NCBI RefSeq assembly: GCF_035474595.1
Contig: NZ_DATIND010000061.1
Coordinates: 1 to 64,000, forward strand
DNA from: Longimicrobium sp.
Lineage (GTDB): Bacteria > Gemmatimonadota > Gemmatimonadetes > Longimicrobiales > Longimicrobiaceae
Reading direction: 5' to 3'
DNA: 64,000 nucleotides
Position 1 is the stretch's first letter. The number at the start of each line of letters is the position of its first letter. A program made the translations under genes and the position numbers. This document shows positions 1 through 8,137 of the stretch, one piece after another. Under the pieces are notes generated by a model. The model ran no database searches. It was not told the DNA's origin and saw only the letters and a list, made by a program, of their open reading frames with translations.

Positions 1-73
1 ACCGCGCTGCGCGCGACCACGGCGGATGAAAGGAGATTGGTCGTGAGCGCTGATGCCACAGAATGAGCGGATC

Positions 74-127
74 AGCCTCGCGCAGTTTGCGAGGCTTCCC
101 GTAGTTGTTGCTGCGACTTCAGTCGCC
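74..127 (-). repeat. Two-hairpin repeat, copy a
   Basis: On the minus strand it reads GCGAC-TGAA-GTCGC (113-126), a CAACAAC-containing linker, then a GCCTCGC/GCGAGGC hairpin (75-95). Both stems are perfect. It is the same element found 18 more times in the window. Confidence 0.85.
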
Positions 128-155
128 GGTGGGGGCCAGGCCGCGAACTTTCTAT

Positions 156-394
156 TCAGGCCGGCCACACCGTAGTTGCCCCGCACGAGCGGTTGCAGGC
201 CGAAGGATCTATGAGCGAGGTCGCACGCGCTCTGCCGGATTCCACGATCGATCCCCGAATCTGGTATCAGGTTCGGACGCGGGAAAAGGCAGGCGCAGCT
301 CCGCGACTGACGTGCGGGACGGGTTATGGATCCTTCGGCCTGCGAGCTCTGGCGCAGACGGAGGTTACCGCGTGGCCGGCCTCAGGATGACGTC
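156..394. repeat. Long palindromic repeat, full copy (left end trimmed)
   Basis: Outer arms carry TCAGGCCGGCCAC on the left and GTGGCCGGCCTCAGGATGACGTC spread over 372-394 on the right. Inner arms are GCAGGCCGAAGGATCTAT and a matching GGATCCTTCGGCCTGC near 325-342. The middle is not conserved with other copies. It sits directly upstream of sdhB. Confidence 0.75.
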
Positions 395-451
395 TCGGGT
401 TCGATGGAATCTGGAGAGGGCGGAGTTCGGACAAACGATCACGGAGGTGGG

Positions 452-1300
452 ATGAGCACCACCGGCACGAACGCCATTCCCGCACCGGCGCTGGCGCACG
501 GCGACTCGTTCGCGGCAGAGCAGACGGCGCAGGACGCGAAGGCGTCGCGGCGCACGCGGCGCTTCCGCATCTGGCGCGGCGACGCGCAGGGCGGCGGCTT
601 CCAGGAGTACGAGACCGAGGTGGTGGAGGGGATGGTGGTGCTCGACGCCGTGCACCGCATCCAGGCCGAGTCGGCCGGCGACCTGGCCGTGCGCTGGAAC
701 TGCAAGGCGGGGAAGTGCGGCTCGTGCAGCGCCGAGATCAACGGCAAGCCGCGGCTGATGTGCATGACGCGGCTGAACCAGCTTCCCGACGACGCGCCCG
801 TCACCCTCACGCCCATGAAGGCGTTCCCGGTGATCCGCGACCTGGTGACCGACGTGTCGTGGAACTACGAGGTGCACAAGACCATCCCCCCGTTCCAGCC
901 GCGCCCGCCCGACGCGCCCGACGGCACCTGGCGGATGCAGCAGCACGAGGTGGACCGGCCGCAGGAGTTCCGCAAGTGCATCGAGTGCTTCCTGTGCCAG
1001 GACGTGTGCCACGTGCTGCGCTCGCACGGCAAGCACGACCGCTTCATGGGCCCGGCGTTCCTGACCCGCGCGGCGGTGTACGAGATGCACCCGCTCGACA
1101 CGGCCGAGCGCACGCGCTATCTCAAGGACCAGGGCGGCATCGGCTACTGCAACATCACCAAGTGCTGCACCGACGTCTGCCCCGAGGGGATCCGCATCAC
1201 CGACAACGCGATCATCCCGCTCAAGGAGCGGGTGGTGGACCGGCACTACGACCCGGTGAAGAAGCTCGTTCAACTGGTGTTCGGGAGGAGGAACGGATGA
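452..1300 (+). CDS. sdhB: Succinate dehydrogenase/fumarate reductase iron-sulfur subunit
   Basis: Electron-transfer subunit of complex II, passing electrons from the flavoprotein subunit to quinone at the inner face of the membrane. The protein has 282 residues. The 2Fe-2S site is C84, C89, C92 and C104 (CKAGKCGSC then C). The second domain has CIECFLC plus DVC (C176, C179, C182, C186) and CNITKC with DVCPEG (C233, C238, C243), enough ligands for the 4Fe-4S and 3Fe-4S clusters. The ATG at 452 has GGAGGTGGG just upstream, so longer in-frame starts in the repeat are unlikely. The N-terminal 35 residues are an extra, low-complexity extension. The stop overlaps the next start. SdhA and membrane subunits are not in the window. 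Confidence 0.93.
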   Translation: MSTTGTNAIPAPALAHGDSFAAEQTAQDAKASRRTRRFRIWRGDAQGGGFQEYETEVVEGMVVLDAVHRIQAESAGDLAVRWNCKAGKCGSCSAEINGKPRLMCMTRLNQLPDDAPVTLTPMKAFPVIRDLVTDVSWNYEVHKTIPPFQPRPPDAPDGTWRMQQHEVDRPQEFRKCIECFLCQDVCHVLRSHGKHDRFMGPAFLTRAAVYEMHPLDTAERTRYLKDQGGIGYCNITKCCTDVCPEGIRITDNAIIPLKERVVDRHYDPVKKLVQLVFGRRNG

Positions 1301-1656
1301 TCCGAGTGGTGCACCTGTTCGACGTGAAGCGCGGGGTGGACGAGCAGAGCTTCATCGAGTGGCTCGACGCCAAGCTGGACGTGGCCGCGCGCCAGTTCGG
1401 CTGCAGCGAGCGCCGCAGCTGGAAGCTGCTGGACGGCTTCACCGGCAGCTACCTGATGCCGCACGAGGTGCGGGGCCGCCCCCGCTTCGTGAACGAGGCC
1501 TACTGGACCGACCTGGAGGGCCCGCAGAAGTTCCGCGAGTGGCTGGTGAAGACGGTGGAGGGGCGCGAGATCCACGACCGCTGGTTCACCTCCATCGAGA
1601 ACCACACCGTGCTCCGCTACGTGGAGGGCTGGGCCCGCCACGGGATGGACGAGTAG
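1297..1656 (+). CDS. Small protein coupled to sdhB, unknown function
   Basis: A 119-residue soluble protein whose ATG overlaps the sdhB stop (ATGA), so translation is coupled and a role tied to complex II is plausible. It opens with IRVVHLFDVKRGVDEQSF and has alternating strands and amphipathic helices. The length and pattern recall ferredoxin-like alpha/beta-barrel dimers, but I see no catalytic motif. Aromatic and charged residues are abundant and there is no signal peptide or membrane segment. The downstream hairpin at 1682-1706 probably ends the transcript. Confidence 0.75.
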   Translation: MIRVVHLFDVKRGVDEQSFIEWLDAKLDVAARQFGCSERRSWKLLDGFTGSYLMPHEVRGRPRFVNEAYWTDLEGPQKFREWLVKTVEGREIHDRWFTSIENHTVLRYVEGWARHGMDE

Positions 1657-1681
1657 CGGGCGATCCCGATCGTCCCGGACC

Positions 1682-1706
1682 GGGGACCGCGCGAGGCGCG
1701 GTCCCC
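1682..1706 (+). terminator. Hairpin after the sdhB operon
   Basis: GGGGACCGCGC pairs perfectly with GCGCGGTCCCC around a GAG loop, 25 bases after the stop. No clear T run follows, so termination strength is uncertain. Confidence 0.65.
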
Positions 1707-1860
1707 GCGTCGTTCCGGGGGGAAACACCGCGGGTTCGATCCGCGGAGGTGAAAGCACCTCCCGCTTTTCATCGCAACGGGTTAGATTGATTTCCCCTCT
1801 CGCGGGACCGCATGCTCGCGGCCCGCACGCAGCCCCCGCCAGCAGTGCCCAGGAGGTCCC

Positions 1861-2472
1861 ATGCGCATTCCCGTCGTCCTCGCGCTCGCGGTGCCGGTGC
1901 TCGCGGTTACCGGCGGCCTCGGCGCCTACAAGTACATGCGCCCGGCAGCGGGACAGGTGCGCACCTACTACATCGCCGCCGACGAGGTGTCGTACGCGCC
2001 GGCGGGGGGCGCGGCGCAGGCCGGGTACCGCACGGCCGTGTACCAGGAGTACACCGACGCCTCGTTCACCCGCGTGAAGCCGCGGCCGGTGGAGTGGAAG
2101 CACCTGGCCTTCCTGGGCCCGCTGATCCGCGCCGACGTGGGCGACACCATCCGCGTGGTGTTCCGCAACCGCGTGGGCTTCCCCGCCAACGTGCACCCCG
2201 ACGCGGTGCTGCACCACGCGGAGATGGACGCGGCGCTCTCCGCCACGCCTTCGTCGGACGCGGCGGGGCTGGGCGTGGACGGCGACGACGCGCCGGTGGC
2301 GCCGGGCGAGACGCGCGTCTACAACTGGCCCGTGCCGTCGCAGGTGGGGCCGGGGGCGGACGACCACGGCTCGGTGCTCTGGCTCTACCACTCGCGCACC
2401 GGGCAGGAGACGGGCGGCGACGCGGGGCTCATCGGCCCGATGCTCATCTACAAGCGCGGCGCGCTGCACTGA
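1861..2472 (+). CDS. Exported single-domain ceruloplasmin-like cupredoxin
   Basis: A 203-residue protein with an N-terminal hydrophobic anchor (residues 3-20) and one cupredoxin domain. RTYYIAADEVSYAP, YQEYTDASFTRVKP, HLAFLGPLIRADVGDTI and GLIGPMLIYKRG match the domain framework of ceruloplasmin, hephaestin and blood factors V/VIII rather than ordinary bacterial laccases. The usual copper cysteine is not seen: the C-terminal segment reads VLWLYHSRTGQ, keeping a His but lacking Cys. A His pair in VLHH remains. It may be a partial copper site or a structural remnant. GGAGG at 1852-1856 supports the ATG. The gene stands alone between terminator-like hairpins. Confidence 0.75.
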   Translation: MRIPVVLALAVPVLAVTGGLGAYKYMRPAAGQVRTYYIAADEVSYAPAGGAAQAGYRTAVYQEYTDASFTRVKPRPVEWKHLAFLGPLIRADVGDTIRVVFRNRVGFPANVHPDAVLHHAEMDAALSATPSSDAAGLGVDGDDAPVAPGETRVYNWPVPSQVGPGADDHGSVLWLYHSRTGQETGGDAGLIGPMLIYKRGALH

Positions 2473-2497
2473 CCGGCATCAGCCGGCGGGAGATGGA

Positions 2498-2528
2498 GAA
2501 GCGCCCGGCCACGCACGCCGGGCGCTTC
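2498..2528 (+). terminator. Hairpin after the cupredoxin gene
   Basis: GAAGCGCCCGGC and GCCGGGCGCTTC form a perfect 12-bp stem with a 7-base loop, 25 bases after the stop codon. Confidence 0.7.
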
Positions 2529-2734
2529 GTCGTCCATCTCCATCCCCCGGCGGGACAAGGAGCCGGCACGCCGGGGACTGGCGCGATTCGCCAGGTTTTG
2601 TAATCTTTTGCCATCCAACATCTTGCCACGCCCCGCATGTTCGCGCGTCTCCATTCGAGCACCGGCCGCGACTTCCTCCCTCGGCACCCCGGGGACGCGC
2701 CTCCATCCGTCCATCTCCATCTCCCGATGATCCC

Positions 2735-3637
2735 GTGAAGTTCAAGCTCTGTTCGCTCCTCCTCGCCCTCGTGCTCTCTACCGCCGGCGCGCTGCACGCG
2801 CAGAAGCCGGAGACGGAGCAGCGGCTCACCTTTCCCGGCATCGCCTGGGGCGAGCCGTACGCGCGCACCGCGTCGGTGCTGCAGGGGATGGGGTTCGCGC
2901 CCGCGGGCTCGCGCGGCGCCTCGGCGCGGGCGTTCGCCAACGCGCGCGGCGACTCGCTGTACGCGGGCTTCGACGACGGCGGCGGACTGGAGGCGATGAC
3001 CTTCGCCGCGCACCTGCAGGCGTCGGAGATCCGCGGGGCGTTCGACGCGCGCGCGCAGCAGCTGCGCGAGGCGCTGGGCGAGCCCGACAGCGCCAGCGCG
3101 CGCCTGACGTACTGGAGCTTCCCCTCGGGCGACCAGCTGTTCCTGGCGCGCGAGGGCGGCCGGCTGGTGGAGTTCTACTTCAGCGCCGAGGCGCGGGCGA
3201 AGGTGGGGGAGATGCTCGCGGCGTCGGAGAGCGAGGGCGACGAGGTCGGGAGCGACGACGCCGATGCGTGGTACGCCGCGCGGATCCTGAACTCGCGGTG
3301 GGAGGCGCTGGCCGTGGGCACGGAGATGGGCGTGGCTTTCGATCCCGCCACCGCGTCGCGCCTTTCCGACGGCACGCTGGACGTGTGGACGCGGTGGGAC
3401 CACGCCGAGTATGCCGAGAACGACGACGGCAGCCGGTACTCCTACACCATCGAGCACCAGCGCATCGACTGCAGCGGCGGGCGGATGATGACGCTGCAGC
3501 TGGTGGAGTACGACGGCACCCGCGTGGTGAAGTCGCTCACCCCGCCGCAGGCGCGCTGGGAGCCGACCGTCCCCGAGACGATGGGCGAGCAGGTGATCCA
3601 GGCGATCTGCTCCGCCGCGTCGGGGCGGCGGGACTGA
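2735..3637 (+). CDS. Exported protein with C-terminal surface-adhesin-E-like domain
   Basis: A 300-residue protein starting at GTG, with a Sec signal (MKFKLCSLLLALVLSTAGA, cut near HAQ). The N-terminal half (about 27-155) begins FPGIAWGEPYARTASVLQGMGF and looks like the same small alpha/beta module seen at the start of the protein at 12695-13564. The C-terminal part (about 180-298) has SRWEALAVGTEM, a DVWTRWDHAE motif and two Cys, which recalls the adhesin-E-like domain. No catalytic motif is visible. A periplasmic or surface role is inferred only. Confidence 0.7.
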   Translation: MKFKLCSLLLALVLSTAGALHAQKPETEQRLTFPGIAWGEPYARTASVLQGMGFAPAGSRGASARAFANARGDSLYAGFDDGGGLEAMTFAAHLQASEIRGAFDARAQQLREALGEPDSASARLTYWSFPSGDQLFLAREGGRLVEFYFSAEARAKVGEMLAASESEGDEVGSDDADAWYAARILNSRWEALAVGTEMGVAFDPATASRLSDGTLDVWTRWDHAEYAENDDGSRYSYTIEHQRIDCSGGRMMTLQLVEYDGTRVVKSLTPPQARWEPTVPETMGEQVIQAICSAASGRRD

Positions 3638-3680
3638 CGCCGGATCTGGCGATCACCTGTGCATTCCGAACGCACGAAGG

Positions 3681-3944
3681 GACGTCATCCTGAGGCCGGC
3701 CACGCCGTCGTTGGCTCCGCACCAAGCGGTTGCAGGCCGAAGGATCTATCGGCGAGGTCGCACGTGCGCCGCCGGGTTGCACGATGGATCCCCGAATTCC
3801 GTATGACGATGGCGATGATGCGCGATCCGGAAGACGGCTGCGGCGTGGAATCGGAAGCTCACGTGCTGGACCGGCGATAGATCCTTCGGCCTGCAAGCGC
3901 CTGTGTGAAACGGATTACGTCGTGGCCGGCCTCAGGATGACGTC
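3681..3944. repeat. Long palindromic repeat, full copy
   Basis: Outer arms at 3681-3703 and 3922-3944 are perfect 23-bp inverted repeats (GACGTCATCCTGAGG continuing into CCGGCCAC). Inner arms at 3732-3749 and 3877-3894 are perfect 18-bp inverted repeats (GCAGGCCGAAGGATCTAT). It fills most of the gap between two plus-strand genes. Confidence 0.85.
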
Positions 3945-3984
3945 CGTACGCGATTGATCGATTGGTTCAACCGCGAGGCTGGTC

Positions 3985-4434
3985 ATGGAGATCAGGAGGC
4001 TCTTCGTCTACGGCTCGCTGCGGCAGGGCGAGGAGAACGAGATGGCGCGCCTTCTCCACGCCCGCTCGCGCTACCTGGGCGCGGGAACGATCCGCGCGCG
4101 GCTCTACGCCATCTCGTGGTACGCGGGCGCCGTGGCCAGCGCCGACGCGGGCGACGTGGTGCGCGGCGACCTGTTCGAGCTCGACGCCGGCTCCGCGGGC
4201 GAGGTGATGGCCGCGCTCGACGCGTACGAGGGGAGCGACTTCCGGCTCTCTCCCGTCGACGTCGAGATGCCGGGCGAAACTCCGCTGCGGGCGCACGCGT
4301 ATCTGTACGCCGCGAGCGCGGAGGGGCTGCCGTGGATCCGCCACGGAGACTGGCCGCGCTCGGGTTCGGCGGCGGGCGAAGCGGGGAACGGACGGGGCGC
4401 GACCGGACTGGCGCACCCGGCGGAACCCGGATAA
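3985..4434 (+). CDS. Gamma-glutamylcyclotransferase-like (AIG2/GGCT fold) protein
   Basis: A 149-residue cytoplasmic protein. LFVYGSLRQGEENE near the start is the glycine-rich YGSL signature of the GGCT/AIG2 fold, and the Glu in ALDAYEGSDF is at the place of the family's catalytic acid. Such enzymes release 5-oxoproline from gamma-glutamyl amines or peptides; the substrate here cannot be told. The last 30 or so residues (after HGDWPRSG) are low-complexity and outside the fold. ATG at 3985 was chosen because the fold begins at once. Confidence 0.8.
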   Translation: MEIRRLFVYGSLRQGEENEMARLLHARSRYLGAGTIRARLYAISWYAGAVASADAGDVVRGDLFELDAGSAGEVMAALDAYEGSDFRLSPVDVEMPGETPLRAHAYLYAASAEGLPWIRHGDWPRSGSAAGEAGNGRGATGLAHPAEPG

Positions 4435-4443
4435 CTTCTTACT

Positions 4444-4464
4444 CCATCGGCGGTTCGCCGATGG
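4444..4464. terminator. Short hairpin between genes
   Basis: CCATCGGCG-GTT-CGCCGATGG is a perfect 9-bp stem just after the cyclotransferase-like gene. No T run follows. Confidence 0.45.
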
Positions 4465-4502
4465 TCCCACCGCTGTCCCCTCCACCGCGAGGAAAACCCC
4501 CG

Positions 4503-5477
4503 ATGTCCAACCTGATGACCCGACGAAGCTTTGCCGTGCTGGGCGCGGGCGCGCTTCTGGCCGCGCTGGCCGTGCCCGCCGACGCGCAGATCGGCGGCCT
4601 GGGCCGCGCCGCGGGCCGCCTTGCCGGCCGCGCCAACCTCGACGCCGTGCTGCGCGGTGACGCGCCCATCACCACCAGCCTGCCCGACGCGCGCTGGGCG
4701 GTGGACTCGCTCGACAACTTCACCCCGCGCGAGTCCAAGCGCTCGCTGATGCAGCTGCAGCGCACCCCCAACGGCGGGTTCGTGCTGCAGCCGGGGTACT
4801 ACGAGTTCCACGACCAGAGCTACTGCCTGCACGCGGGCACGCACGGCCCCGGCGGCGGCGACGGCTACCTCTACGCGCCGCCCAAGGGCCCGGCCGAGGA
4901 CGCGGTGATGACCATCGTGCGCAACTCGGTGAACCGCCCCAACATCCCGCAGCACGACGTGCAGGTGCTGCTGTGGGCCATCATCGCGCGCAGCAAGTTC
5001 GAGGACCTGGACACCAACCTCAAGCAGACGGCCTCGCAGCTGCTCACGCCGCGCCAGCTGGCCGCGCTGAACCGCACCGCGCTGGACCTGGTTCCCGGCC
5101 CGGCGCTGGACGCGGCCACCAACCGCATGCCGCCGCTGCTCCGGCAGGTGTTCCAGGCCGAGGCGCAGCTGCGCCAGCTGGTCACCCAGCCCGGCACCTC
5201 GTACCAGCAGCTGGAGCGCGTGGCGGTGCTGGCCGGAATGGCGCCCATGGGCGAGGGGAGCCGCGCGGTTCCGTCGGGGCGCTGGAGCCTGCACCCGGAC
5301 GGCTACTACATCCGCTACCTGCCGTACAGCTACACCAACACGCTGGTGCAGATCTGGGTGCCGCAGGGAAGCCCGGCGGTGGGCAAGGAGTACGACCCGG
5401 CCACGCACATCGCGGTGCCCGGCAACACGGCCCGCCAGCGCCTGATCCAGTCCGGCCGCCCGTACCAGGACCACTGA
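4503..5477 (+). CDS. Tat-exported protein of unknown function
   Basis: A 324-residue protein. The N-terminus MTRRSFAVLGAGALLAALAV followed by PADAQ is a twin-arginine signal, so the mature protein is exported folded. The mature part has no transmembrane segment and no motif I recognise; it includes GYYEFHDQSYCLHAGTHGPGGG and a C-terminal beta-rich segment rich in Tyr (DGYYIRYLPYSYTNTL). The single Cys-His cluster might bind a metal but this is speculation. ATG 4503 is preceded by GAGG at 4488-4491; ATG 4515 is an alternative that would put MTRRSF first. Confidence 0.7.
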   Translation: MSNLMTRRSFAVLGAGALLAALAVPADAQIGGLGRAAGRLAGRANLDAVLRGDAPITTSLPDARWAVDSLDNFTPRESKRSLMQLQRTPNGGFVLQPGYYEFHDQSYCLHAGTHGPGGGDGYLYAPPKGPAEDAVMTIVRNSVNRPNIPQHDVQVLLWAIIARSKFEDLDTNLKQTASQLLTPRQLAALNRTALDLVPGPALDAATNRMPPLLRQVFQAEAQLRQLVTQPGTSYQQLERVAVLAGMAPMGEGSRAVPSGRWSLHPDGYYIRYLPYSYTNTLVQIWVPQGSPAVGKEYDPATHIAVPGNTARQRLIQSGRPYQDH

Positions 5478-5501
5478 GCGAGTCGTCGGCTGTGTGACGG
5501 A

Positions 5502-5534
5502 AAGCGCCGGTCCCGAGCTTCGGGGCCGGCGCTT
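5502..5534 (+). terminator. Rho-independent-type terminator
   Basis: AAGCGCCGG pairs with CCGGCGCTT, with an inner CCCGA/TCGGG stem and a 3-base loop, followed by CTTC. It is 25 bases after the stop of the Tat-exported protein. Confidence 0.75.
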
Positions 5535-5778
5535 CTTCATGTCGGACATCGTAAGAACAACGACGAATCGGGTTTGGGCGTGTTTGGCGCCGAGGCGCCA
5601 AAACGGGCTGCGCACGCCGTAGGCAACGATACTACCGTTGCCAACGGCGCCGGGCCCCCGGCGGATTCGCCGCGTCCGCGGCCCCGTCTCGCATCTCCCA
5701 CATCCCCGCGGCCGCCCCGCCGGGTTCCCGGCCCTCCGGGCGCGCATCCCTCACGCGGTGGTCCGGAGGGCGAGAAGG

Positions 5779-5834
5779 GCGGCTCACACCCGAGCCGAAC
5801 GCACTTCCGCACTCACGCACTCCCGCACTTCTTT
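5779..5834 (+). repeat. Direct repeat with 8-bp units, left copy
   Basis: Holds GGCGGCTC, CGAG, then tandem GCACTNNC units (5801-5829). A near-identical block lies at 6203-6260, so the DUF1059 gene is bracketed by direct copies. The rest of the gap 5535-5778 shows nothing gene-like. Confidence 0.7.
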
Positions 5835-5836
5835 TC

Positions 5837-6043
5837 TCAGGACGTAACAGCCGCGGCGCGCTCGTCCACCAGCATGCTGCGGAGCTGGTCGCGCAGCTCG
5901 GGGGTGTCCTGGTGGCCGTGCTCCTCCACGGCGTGGCGCAGGGCCACGCGCATCACCTCGTCCTCGCTCCCCGAGATCGTCAGCGTGCACCCGCTGTCGC
6001 TGGGGAACATCCTGCAGTCGGCCATCTTCCTCGCGTCGCCCAT
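5837..6043 (-). CDS. DUF1059 small protein
   Basis: A 68-residue protein that starts MGDARKMADCRMFPSDSGC, continues with LTISGSEDEV and ends in a helix with HGHQDTPELRDQLRSML. These are the hallmarks of DUF1059, a family with no settled function; the Cys pair and the HxH in the second half are conserved. GGGAGGG at 6046-6052 (read on the minus strand) fixes the ATG at 6043; the longer upstream frame is repeat sequence. It stands alone, bracketed by repeats. Confidence 0.85.
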   Translation of the reverse strand: MGDARKMADCRMFPSDSGCTLTISGSEDEVMRVALRHAVEEHGHQDTPELRDQLRSMLVDERAAAVTS

Positions 6044-6166
6044 CGTACCCTCCCAGGTGTCTCGGTCCGGCAGCACCAGCCCGTCGTCACTCCCCCGGCG
6101 GCGGCAGGGGGGAAGATGCGCGCTTCGTCTCCCCCGCGAAAGCAAACTTTTGAGCCGCCACAACTT

Positions 6167-6260
6167 GCGGAAGTGCGTGAGTGCGTGGCTGTTCGCGCGA
6201 GAGGCGGCTCCACACCGAGGCTGAACGCACTTCCGCACTCACGCACTTCCGCACTTCTTC
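6167..6260. repeat. 8-bp unit arrays in inverted arrangement
   Basis: GCGGAAGTGCGTGAGTGCG at 6167-6185 is the inverse of the tandem GCACTTCC-GCACTCAC array at 6226-6256. The second array with its flank (6203-6260) repeats the block at 5779-5834. Gap 6044-6166 shows no gene. Confidence 0.7.
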
Positions 6261-6383
6261 TTGCCCCTCGCCCGCGGCGGTTCGCGCGGCGAAATCCGCG
6301 CTTCGCCACGGCAGGCTTGGCGATCGGGCGCGGGCGCATCATCATTCCTGTGGATCCCCCTGCCCCACCCGAGCGCCGCCGCG

Positions 6384-7814
6384 ATGAAGACCCTGTCCGC
6401 CGCCGCACTTCTCTCCATCGCCACCCTCGCGGGCGCCCGCGCCGCGCGCGCGCAGGACGACGCGCTTCCGCGCGGGACCGTGGTCGAGCGGGTGCAGTCC
6501 GCGTCGGACACGTCGCGGCACTACGCGCTGTATCTCCCGTCGCGGTGGAATTCGGGCGAGCAGTGGCCGCTGCTGGTGCTGATCGACCCCGGCGGGCGCG
6601 CGCTGGTGCCCGTCGAGCGCTTCCGCGCCGCCGCCGAGCGCCGGGGCTGGATCCTGATGAGCGGCTACGAGGTCGGCAACGGCGACGCCGCCGCCATGGC
6701 GCGCAACGACGTGACTGTCGACGCCATTCTGGCCGACGCGCAGCAGCGGCTGTCGCTGGACCCGCGGCGGCTGTACTTCGGCGGGTTCTCGGGGATGGCC
6801 CGGTACGCGTGGCTGGTGGCGCGCACGCTGGACTCCAACGTGGCCGGCGTCATCGGCGCCGGGGCCGGGTTCCCGCAGACGCCGGTGCTGTGGATGGCCA
6901 GCCTGCGCGGCGCGCACCCGTTCGCCTTCTTCGCCACCACGGGGAGCACCGACTTCAACCTGGACGAGGTGACGGCGGTCGACTCGGCGCTGGACGCCAC
7001 GCCCTTCCCGCACCGGCTGGCGCGCTTCTCGGGCGGGCACCAGTGGCCGCCCGAGGATGTGGCCGCGCAGGCGCTGGACTGGCTGCAGCTGCAGGCCATC
7101 CAGGGGGGCGCCGCGCCGCGCGACACCGCCTTCGTGGACTCGCTCTTCCGCGCCGGCCTCGCGCGCGCCGAGGCCGCCGACGCTGCGGGGCGCAAGGGCG
7201 AGGCGCTGCGCGAATACCGCGCGCTCCTGGCCGACTTCCAGGGGCTGCACGACGTGGCGGCCGTGCAGGCGCGCATGGCCGCGCTGGCGAGCGACCCGGC
7301 GGTGGCGCGCGAGCGGGCGCGGCACCGGGCGCTGGCGCAGCAGTACCAGCAGTATCGCGACGCTCTCCCCTCGCTCCGCGCCGTGCTGGGCAGCGACCCG
7401 GCGACGGTGCCTTCGCGCGCGGCGGCGTCGCTGCGCATCGCCGAGTTGCGGCGGCAGGAGCAGGACAGCACGGCCGACCGCGATGCGTCGCACACCGCCA
7501 CGCGCATGCTGAACATCGCCATGATCGAGGTGAGCGACCAGGCGGGCGCCTTCATCCAGGCGCAGCGCTGGGCCTCGGCCGTCGCCGCGCTCCGCGTCGC
7601 GCGCCAGCTCCGCCCGGAGAACGCCTTCGTCTGCTACCCGCTGGCCCGCGCGCTGGCGCAGGCGCACGACGCGCCCGGCGCGCTCGAGGCGCTCGCCTGC
7701 GCGGTCGAGGGCAAGGCGGTGCGCCGCACCACGCTGGAGGGCGACCGCCTGCTCGACCCCATCCGCACCGACCCGCGCTTCGCCGACCTGGTCTCCCGCG
7801 CCGTTGCCAGCTGA
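6384..7814 (+). CDS. Exported alpha/beta hydrolase fused to helical repeat region
   Basis: A 476-residue protein with a Sec signal (residues 1-24, ending ARAQ). Residues 30-250 are an esterase/feruloyl-esterase-like alpha/beta hydrolase: the nucleophile elbow is GGFSGMAR (S136) and the catalytic His is in FSGGHQWP (H219). LVLIDPGGRAL supplies the oxyanion-side strand. Residues 260-476 are all helical, with alanine-rich units such as AQRWASAVAALRVARQLRPEN that look like TPR repeats. The TPR part suggests docking to another protein or to polymer. Substrate unknown. ATG 6384 starts the signal peptide; the track upstream is repeat sequence. Confidence 0.75.
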   Translation: MKTLSAAALLSIATLAGARAARAQDDALPRGTVVERVQSASDTSRHYALYLPSRWNSGEQWPLLVLIDPGGRALVPVERFRAAAERRGWILMSGYEVGNGDAAAMARNDVTVDAILADAQQRLSLDPRRLYFGGFSGMARYAWLVARTLDSNVAGVIGAGAGFPQTPVLWMASLRGAHPFAFFATTGSTDFNLDEVTAVDSALDATPFPHRLARFSGGHQWPPEDVAAQALDWLQLQAIQGGAAPRDTAFVDSLFRAGLARAEAADAAGRKGEALREYRALLADFQGLHDVAAVQARMAALASDPAVARERARHRALAQQYQQYRDALPSLRAVLGSDPATVPSRAAASLRIAELRRQEQDSTADRDASHTATRMLNIAMIEVSDQAGAFIQAQRWASAVAALRVARQLRPENAFVCYPLARALAQAHDAPGALEALACAVEGKAVRRTTLEGDRLLDPIRTDPRFADLVSRAVAS

Positions 7815-7863
7815 GGGGCATCCGCGCAGCGGAGCCGGTCGCCGCACCGCACAGCCTCGCTCA

Positions 7864-7912
7864 CCGGGAATGGAATTCCCGGGCAACAACAGCACAAAGT
7901 CCCTTCGGGACT
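7864..7912 (+). repeat. Two-hairpin repeat, copy b
   Basis: CCGGGAAT-GGA-ATTCCCGG, linker with CAACAACAGCACAA, then AGTCCC-TTC-GGGACT. Both stems perfect. The same variant occurs in the triple tandem at 15143-15510. Confidence 0.85.
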
Positions 7913-7976
7913 GCGGCATCGGCATCCACTCGCCTGGGATCCTCCGGAGCGAACCGGAGCCGGTCGCCGCACGAAC

Positions 7977-8031
7977 AGCCTCGCGCAGTTTGCGAGGCTT
8001 CCCGTGGTTGTTGCTGCGGCTTCGGCCGCCG
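7977..8031 (-). repeat. Two-hairpin repeat, copy c
   Basis: Hairpin GCCTCGC/GCGAGGC at 7978-7998 and GCGGC-TTCG-GCCGC at 8016-8029 on the plus strand. The second-stem pair here is G-C where most copies have A-T, so the stem is kept. Confidence 0.85.
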
Positions 8032-8082
8032 GTGAGGGGGGCTGGCCCGCGTCGGCGGCCGGATCCCGATCCAAAAACGAAA

Positions 8083-8114
8083 GCCGCGGAGGAGCGATGT
8101 TGCTCCTCCGCGGC
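8083..8114 (-). terminator. Rho-independent terminator of the minus-strand lipoprotein gene
   Basis: GCCGCGGAGGAGC pairs perfectly with GCTCCTCCGCGGC (13 bp, 6-base loop). On the minus strand it is followed by TTTCGTTTTTGG, a proper T run, 24 bases after the stop. Confidence 0.88.
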
Positions 8115-8137
8115 GTGCGTTTCCGCGCGCGAACCGG

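Larger units (their letters stand above)
1..451. other. Gene-free leader with two repeat elements
   Basis: No convincing gene lies here. It holds one copy of the two-hairpin repeat (74-127, reverse orientation) and one full copy of the long palindromic repeat (156-394). A short open frame entering from the left edge ends at 66 but is too short to judge. Any upstream succinate dehydrogenase subunits would lie beyond the left edge. Confidence 0.6.

Noticed and set aside
1-66. Open frame entering from the left edge
   Set aside because: Only 22 codons before the stop and weak third-position GC bias; could be the end of an upstream gene but cannot be supported.
156-394. Small proteins coded by the palindromic repeats
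   Set aside because: Frames differ among copies and have no start signals; conservation follows the arms, not codons.
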